From Candidatus Kapaibacterium sp. (lineage in GTDB: Bacteria; Bacteroidota; Ignavibacteria; Kapaibacteriales; UBA2268): DNA of 36,574 nucleotides. Below are positions 32,196-36,574 of this stretch, piece by piece (positions within the stretch are counted from its first letter, which is position 1; every line of letters starts with the position of its first letter). Where the stretch lies: the NCBI GenBank assembly GCA_937995785.1, contig CALKJQ010000153.1, positions 1 through 36,574 on the forward strand, read 5' to 3'. The notes below the pieces were generated by a model, which was given only the letters and a program-made list of their open reading frames with translations, ran no database searches and was not told the DNA's origin. The position numbers and the translations under genes were made by a program.

Positions 32196-32600
32196 ATGAT
32201 TAAATCAATTAATCACATTGGTATTGCAGTAAAAGATTTAAATGATTCTTTAGACTTATTTACAAAATTATTTCAAATCCAAAATGTTCACACCGAAGAA
32301 GTAGCAGCACAAAAAGTAAAAGTTGCTTCGTTCAAGGTAGGAGAAGTGCTGATCGAACTTACTCAAGCAACTGATGAGTCATCTCCAATCGCAAAATTCA
32401 TCGAAAAGAAAGGCGAAGGTATCCACCATATAGCATTCGAAACCGATGACGTTGATTCGGAATTGAACAGATTGAAAGAATTGAATTTTTCATTAATTAA
32501 CGAAACTGCCGTAAAAGGTGCACACGATATGCAAATTGCATTTTTGCATCCAAAATCCACAAACGGAGTTTTAACAGAACTATGTCAACCAACCCATTGA
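32196..32600 (+). CDS. mce: Methylmalonyl-CoA epimerase
   Basis: This 134-residue vicinal-oxygen-chelate protein interconverts (R)- and (S)-methylmalonyl-CoA, linking propionyl-CoA and succinyl-CoA. Recognised segments are INHIGIAVKDLNDSLDLF (metal ligand H7), VGEVLIELTQAT, GEGIHHIAFETDDV (His ligand), KGAHDMQIAFLHPKSTNGV and LTELCQP (Glu ligand). Length is normal. An SD-like GAGG (32183-32187 region) precedes the start. Methylmalonyl-CoA mutase is not in the window. The acyl-CoA carboxylase at 6867-8474 could belong to related acyl-CoA chemistry but is far away. The next gene begins 10 bases later. Confidence 0.93.
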   Translation: MIKSINHIGIAVKDLNDSLDLFTKLFQIQNVHTEEVAAQKVKVASFKVGEVLIELTQATDESSPIAKFIEKKGEGIHHIAFETDDVDSELNRLKELNFSLINETAVKGAHDMQIAFLHPKSTNGVLTELCQPTH

Positions 32601-32610
32601 GGATAATTTA

Positions 32611-34275
32611 ATGTATCTCATATTATTTTTTTTATTGATAGGTTTGTCGCAGTTATTTGCACAACAAATCAAGTCGACCGATTTAATTCAAATTTCCGAA
32701 AAAGAAATAAATCGAACAATCAACGGATTGAAGGATAAACCTAATCCCCCATACTTTATTTCGTATTACATTACAGAGACCCAGAGTTATCGACTTGCTT
32801 CGACAAACGGAGTAATAGATACGAAGAACCACGATAGTTCCCGAATGTTAGATATTCAAGTTAGAGTTGGCGATTATAAATTCGACAATACCCACTTGAT
32901 AAGAGGCAATCCACTGAATTTTAATAGCAGTATGGGAAGAATTGAGCTACCATTTGTCGATGATGAACAAGCCATAAGAAACACGATGTGGTTTGCGACC
33001 GACAAAGCCTATAAAAACGCCATAGAGAGATACGAAAAAGCATTAACCAACTCGAAGGTTAAGGTTCAAGAAGAAGATACATCGGCTGATTTTTCAATGG
33101 AACAGCCACTTGTTGCACTCGAAAATGGTCAACTTTATAGATTGAATCTCGATAATTACGAATCAATGATTAAGCGGTTATCTTCGAAATTTACAAAACA
33201 TAAGTGGATTTTGAATTCATCTGTGTCTTTTTTTGGAAATTCAATAAGAAAAATAATTGTTACAAGCGAAGGAACAAAAATCCAAACATACGAAAATTAT
33301 TTTTATATTTTCGTAAATGCAAGTACCAAAGCCGACGATGGAATGAGCTTGCCACTATATAGAAGTTTTTACACCTACGACCCTTTTAATATGCCACAAG
33401 AGCAAGAAATCGATGCAGAAATTGATAAATTGATTGATTTGCTCGGTAAGTTAAGAATTGCTCCTTATGCTGAAGTTTATACCGGTCCAGCAATGCTTTC
33501 GGGACGTGCCGCAGGAGTGTTTTTCCACGAAATATTCGGTCATCGTGTGGAAGGGCACCGCGAGAAAGATCCAAACTCAAGTCAAACATTTAAAAAATCG
33601 ATTGGTGAGAAAATTCTACCTGATTTTATGAATATTGTATTCGACCCAACTTTGAGGAAATTGAACAACACTCCTATTGCGGGTTACTATGTTTACGACG
33701 ACGAAGGTGTGAAAGCACAAAAAGTTGAAGTTGTTAAAAATGGTGTTTTCTCTGATTTTTTAATGTCGAGAACTCCTATCGATGGTTTTTCCAAATCTAA
33801 TGGACATGGTAGAAAGTCAAGTGGTTATACGAGTGTAACTCGCCAATCCAATCTTATTGTTCAAAGCAATAAAACAAAAACTATCGAAGAATTGAGAGAG
33901 GAATTAAGAAGAATTGCTAAAGAGCAAGGTAAAGACTACGGATTATTTTTTGATGATGTTTCTGGTGGCTTCACATTCACAAGTCGCTCAATTCCAAACG
34001 CTTTTAACGTAACGCCTTTAGTGGTATACAAAGTTTATGTCGATGGACGACCCGATGAATTAGTTCGTGGTGTAGATTTGATTGGAACGCCTTTAACAAC
34101 ATTTGCAAACATAATAGGTGTGGGCAACGATATGGGTATCTTCAATGGAATATGTGGAGCCGAGTCCGGCGGAGTGCCCGTCTCTGCTTGTTCCCCATCG
34201 TTACTTGTTTCGAGAATTGAAGTGCAGAAGAAACTAAAATCCCAAGCAAAACCACCAATTTTACCAGCACCATAA
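32611..34275 (+). CDS. Exported TldD-like metallopeptidase (U62 family), metal site present
   Basis: The 554-residue protein has an N-terminal signal-like sequence (MYLILFFLLIGLSQLFAQ), unlike cytoplasmic TldD of E. coli. The TldD metal site is there: H306-E307 and H311 (FHEIFGHRVEGHRE, HExxxH form), with C515 (NGICGAESGGVPVSA) as the likely third ligand, by comparison with TldD. GRAAGVFFHE, PIAGYYVYDDEG, FLMSRTPIDGFSKSNGHGR and ELVRGVDLIGTPLTTFANI are also family-like. TldD/TldE are known as a heterodimeric protease acting on unfolded or modified peptides (microcin B17, CcdA). It is followed 16 bases later by a paralogue lacking the metal site. Confidence 0.87.
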   Translation: MYLILFFLLIGLSQLFAQQIKSTDLIQISEKEINRTINGLKDKPNPPYFISYYITETQSYRLASTNGVIDTKNHDSSRMLDIQVRVGDYKFDNTHLIRGNPLNFNSSMGRIELPFVDDEQAIRNTMWFATDKAYKNAIERYEKALTNSKVKVQEEDTSADFSMEQPLVALENGQLYRLNLDNYESMIKRLSSKFTKHKWILNSSVSFFGNSIRKIIVTSEGTKIQTYENYFYIFVNASTKADDGMSLPLYRSFYTYDPFNMPQEQEIDAEIDKLIDLLGKLRIAPYAEVYTGPAMLSGRAAGVFFHEIFGHRVEGHREKDPNSSQTFKKSIGEKILPDFMNIVFDPTLRKLNNTPIAGYYVYDDEGVKAQKVEVVKNGVFSDFLMSRTPIDGFSKSNGHGRKSSGYTSVTRQSNLIVQSNKTKTIEELREELRRIAKEQGKDYGLFFDDVSGGFTFTSRSIPNAFNVTPLVVYKVYVDGRPDELVRGVDLIGTPLTTFANIIGVGNDMGIFNGICGAESGGVPVSACSPSLLVSRIEVQKKLKSQAKPPILPAP

Positions 34276-34291
34276 TTGAGAGATAAAAAAA

Positions 34292-36058
34292 ATGAAAAAA
34301 TTAATAATAATTATTATTATCATCGCATCTGCTTTATTGAATTTGAATGCACAATATCCTGATACCAAAATTGTTATGAGTGCAATGAAAGACGAATTAA
34401 CACGCTCGATGAAAGAACTTAAATTAGAAAACCTTCAGAAACCTTATTATATCGAGTACCAATTGAAAGTGATGGGTGAGTATAATGCCTCTGCTTTTCT
34501 CGGCAATCTTACTAATTCCAGTTCGGGTTTTAATTACATTTTGAATGTATCTGTTCGGGTTGGGGATTATCAGTTCGACAACTCTAATTTCCTCGATATA
34601 GGATTTTCCTTTTTCGGGAGCACCGACGATGAGGAGAGATTTACCAATCGACGAATCCCTGAGGAAATTAATTACGACATTTTGAGACGACAATTATGGT
34701 TAGCCACAGATGCTGCCTACAAACAATCCTCGGAAGTCTATTCTAAAAAAGTTGCAAGCATCAAAAATTTAACCCGAAAAGATTCCATTCCCGATTATTC
34801 GATAGTAAAACCAAGTAAGTCATACGATACTACAAATAAATTTGATTTCCAATTTGATTACTTTATAAAGTTGATAAAAGAATTGAGCAATCAATTCAGT
34901 GGATTACCTCAAATCTACACTTCGAAAGTAAATTTTGAATATCTTCCCACAAGAATCTATTACCTAAACAGTGAAGGAATTGAGTATATCAAGGATGAGC
35001 ATTTTAGTGGTATCGAAGCCATTTGCTTTACGCAAACAGAAAAAGGAATACCAATTGCACAGCATTACAGTGTTTATTCCCGACAACCAAAAAATCTACC
35101 TTCCAAGGATTCACTTCGTCGGGCAATAAACGAAATTGCCATTAAACTAATCGCCAAGACCTCGCAATCGAGTTTGGAAGATAGTTACAATGGTCCGGTA
35201 ATAGTTGAAGGACAAGCCGCTGGCGAAATTATTTCTCGAGTGTTTGCTCCAAATTTAATTGCACAAAGAGAAAAGTTAAGCGAAGGTATGATAGCAAGTT
35301 TTGGAGGACGATTTAACGCATTCCAAAAGAAAATTGGCGGTAGGGTGCTTCCGGAATTCATATCAGTATTCGACAAACCAAAAGAATTGAATTATAAATC
35401 AACAGAATTGGTTGGATACTATACAATAGACGACCAGGGTATTGAACCTAAGAATGTAACCTTGGTCGATAATGGTTTTCTGAAAACATTATTGAACGAC
35501 AGAACTCCAATCAAAAGAGTAATGGAAAGCAATGGTCATCGCCGTGGCGGCGTGCCAATGTTCAGCAATTTATTTTTCTTTTTAGATTCAACAAAAACAT
35601 TTTCGAATCAAGATTTAAAGAAAAAATTGTTGGAGCTTGTTAAACAAAGGGAGTTGCCATTTGGCATTATTATCCGTAAAGTAATGAATCAAAACATTTT
35701 CTCCACATCGCTTATGAGCCAAACCTACGGAGCAATCTCATTCTTGATAGATCAAAACTCAATTCCAATCGTGGAAGCATATAAAATTTATCCCGATGGC
35801 CGCGAAGAACTATTGAAAAATGTTCAAATTAATTCGTTGTCTCATCAATCTTTCAAAGATATTTTATTTGGTAGCAAAGAAATTTATGTTCATAATCTAC
35901 TTGCTCAAAATCCAGGTGGAGGATTTGGATCGGAAGGTTCTGCGTGGATACCATCAAGTATAATATCTCCATCATTGCTGTTCGAGGACTTAGAAATCAC
36001 CAACGTTGATAAAGATATTCCTAAACCACCTTTTTTATCTAATCCAATCAAGAATTAA
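34292..36058 (+). CDS. Exported TldE/PmbA-like protein, metal site lost, partner of the preceding gene
   Basis: This 588-residue paralogue of the previous protein has its own signal peptide (MKKLIIIIIIIASALLNLNAQ) and shares the RVGDYQFDN and AAYKQSSEVY lines near the N terminus. At the metal-site position it reads GQAAGEIISRVFAPN (about 308-321), so HExxxH is gone, and the third-ligand Cys region (AQNPGGGFGSEGSAW) has no Cys. The C-terminal region keeps ELVGYYTIDDQGIEP, LNDRTPIKRVMESNGHRRGG and PSSIISPSLLFEDLEI. This asymmetry matches the TldD/TldE heterodimer, in which only TldD holds the metal. Tandem duplication followed by loss is the likely origin. It is 16 bases after the metal-bearing gene and 5 bases before a small membrane protein gene. 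Confidence 0.85.
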   Translation: MKKLIIIIIIIASALLNLNAQYPDTKIVMSAMKDELTRSMKELKLENLQKPYYIEYQLKVMGEYNASAFLGNLTNSSSGFNYILNVSVRVGDYQFDNSNFLDIGFSFFGSTDDEERFTNRRIPEEINYDILRRQLWLATDAAYKQSSEVYSKKVASIKNLTRKDSIPDYSIVKPSKSYDTTNKFDFQFDYFIKLIKELSNQFSGLPQIYTSKVNFEYLPTRIYYLNSEGIEYIKDEHFSGIEAICFTQTEKGIPIAQHYSVYSRQPKNLPSKDSLRRAINEIAIKLIAKTSQSSLEDSYNGPVIVEGQAAGEIISRVFAPNLIAQREKLSEGMIASFGGRFNAFQKKIGGRVLPEFISVFDKPKELNYKSTELVGYYTIDDQGIEPKNVTLVDNGFLKTLLNDRTPIKRVMESNGHRRGGVPMFSNLFFFLDSTKTFSNQDLKKKLLELVKQRELPFGIIIRKVMNQNIFSTSLMSQTYGAISFLIDQNSIPIVEAYKIYPDGREELLKNVQINSLSHQSFKDILFGSKEIYVHNLLAQNPGGGFGSEGSAWIPSSIISPSLLFEDLEITNVDKDIPKPPFLSNPIKN

Positions 36059-36063
36059 TAAAA

Positions 36064-36432
36064 ATGAATGGGTTTTGGTCGATATTTTTATTGATTATTT
36101 CGAACACCTTTATGACTTTTGCGTGGTATGGTCATCTTAAGTTCAAAGAGATAAAATTCTTTGATACTTTGCCTCTTTTCCTGATAATACTATTGAGTTG
36201 GGGAATAGCATTGTTCGAATATATTTTCCAAGTACCAGCAAATAGGTTAGGATATAAGGACTACAGCGGACCTTACTCATTAGTAGAATTAAAAGTGATT
36301 CAAGAGGTGGTTTCCCTCACCGTGTTTAGCGTATTCACAATATTGATTTTCAAAACAGAAACATTTAAAATAAACCATTTGATAGGTTTTGGATTTTTAA
36401 TTTTAGCAGTTTATTTTATTTTTAAAAATTAG
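36064..36432 (+). CDS. Small four-helix membrane protein, DMT family (DUF486-like)
   Basis: This 122-residue protein has four membrane helices: about 4-22, 33-52, about 83-100 and 103-119. MTFAWYGHLKF, ALFEYIFQVPANRLGY and the SLVELKVIQEVVSLTVFSVF line match the DUF486/DMT-type small protein family of the inner membrane. The substrate is unknown; some members resemble half-transporters. It begins 5 bases after the TldE-like gene and ends 9 bases before the next one, so all are on one plus-strand run. Confidence 0.8.
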   Translation: MNGFWSIFLLIISNTFMTFAWYGHLKFKEIKFFDTLPLFLIILLSWGIALFEYIFQVPANRLGYKDYSGPYSLVELKVIQEVVSLTVFSVFTILIFKTETFKINHLIGFGFLILAVYFIFKN

Positions 36433-36441
36433 GTATAATAT

Positions 36442-36574
36442 ATGGCGTTCAATAAAACAGAAAAAATACTAAAGAGCAAAAAAGCTTATGATAATTTCGA
36501 ATTCATTCACAGCAGCGATGGACGAATTTTAAGAATGATTGCTGAATATTTATATCCCGATCAGTATCTTAGAA
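36442..36574 (+). CDS. LOG-family protein (TIGR00730-like), N-terminal part, 3' partial
   Basis: The frame from ATG 36442 is open to the window end, giving 44 residues. The segment KAYDNFEFIHSSDGRILRMI followed by AEYLYPDQYLR resembles the N terminus of LOG-type Rossmann-fold proteins annotated as lysine decarboxylase-like or cytokinin-riboside phosphoribohydrolases. The catalytic PGGxGTxxE motif lies beyond the window, so this name rests on the N terminus only. Confidence 0.6.
   Translation, partial: MAFNKTEKILKSKKAYDNFEFIHSSDGRILRMIAEYLYPDQYLR

Noticed and set aside
1-36574. CRISPR arrays, insertion sequences, prophage or defence islands
   Set aside because: No regular direct repeats with spacers, transposase, integrase, or terminal repeats were found; gene content is mostly housekeeping and metabolism.

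Overview
The window is AT-rich, densely coded DNA of a Gram-negative bacterium, most likely in the Bacteroidota/Chlorobiota superphylum (Ignavibacteria or Kapabacteria-like; the exact lineage is inference). The support is a thiamine pyrophosphate (TPP) riboswitch in front of a TonB-dependent receptor, repeated TAATTTTG boxes of the Bacteroidota TAnnTTTG promoter type, many exported proteins, a UvrA resembling the second UvrA of that group, and few clear Shine-Dalgarno sites. No insertion sequence, phage, CRISPR array or rRNA was seen, and no gene-free stretch exceeds 300 bases.

Positions 1-5.7 kb hold the 3' part of smc, an exported fibronectin-III protein, a SulP transporter remnant with an internal deletion, and the p-aminobenzoate genes (pabB-pabC divergent from pabA). 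Two minus-strand tRNAs (Val-TAC, Leu-CAA) follow. Positions 5.7-12.2 kb, all minus strand, hold mnmA, an acyl-CoA carboxylase beta subunit, and a large chemoreceptor preceded by a small helical protein. Positions 12.3-16 kb, plus strand, hold a uvrA-family gene and an exported beta-rich protein. Positions 16-21.6 kb are a minus-strand cluster (nitrilase, murC, two parvulin-type chaperones) for envelope synthesis and outer-membrane protein folding.

Positions 21.7-24.2 kb, plus strand, are a three-gene signalling cassette: a small protein, an HDOD protein and a histidine kinase. Then comes the TPP riboswitch with its TonB receptor, probably for thiamine uptake. Positions 26.9-30.8 kb, minus strand, encode an NADH-linked trimeric [FeFe] hydrogenase (hydABC-like) led by a receiver-only response regulator. 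Positions 31-36.6 kb, plus strand, hold panD, a stand-alone sugar nucleotidyltransferase, methylmalonyl-CoA epimerase, a tandem pair of exported TldD/TldE-like proteins, a small membrane protein, and the start of a LOG-family gene.

Most of the content is conserved housekeeping and energy metabolism. The points most worth a second look are the hydrogenase variant (Ser in the L1 motif, core-only HydB, dedicated receiver), the riboswitch-controlled receptor with its expression platform, the exported TldD/TldE pair, the small-protein/HDOD/kinase cassette and the deleted SulP gene. Nothing here is strong evidence for a wholly new system.
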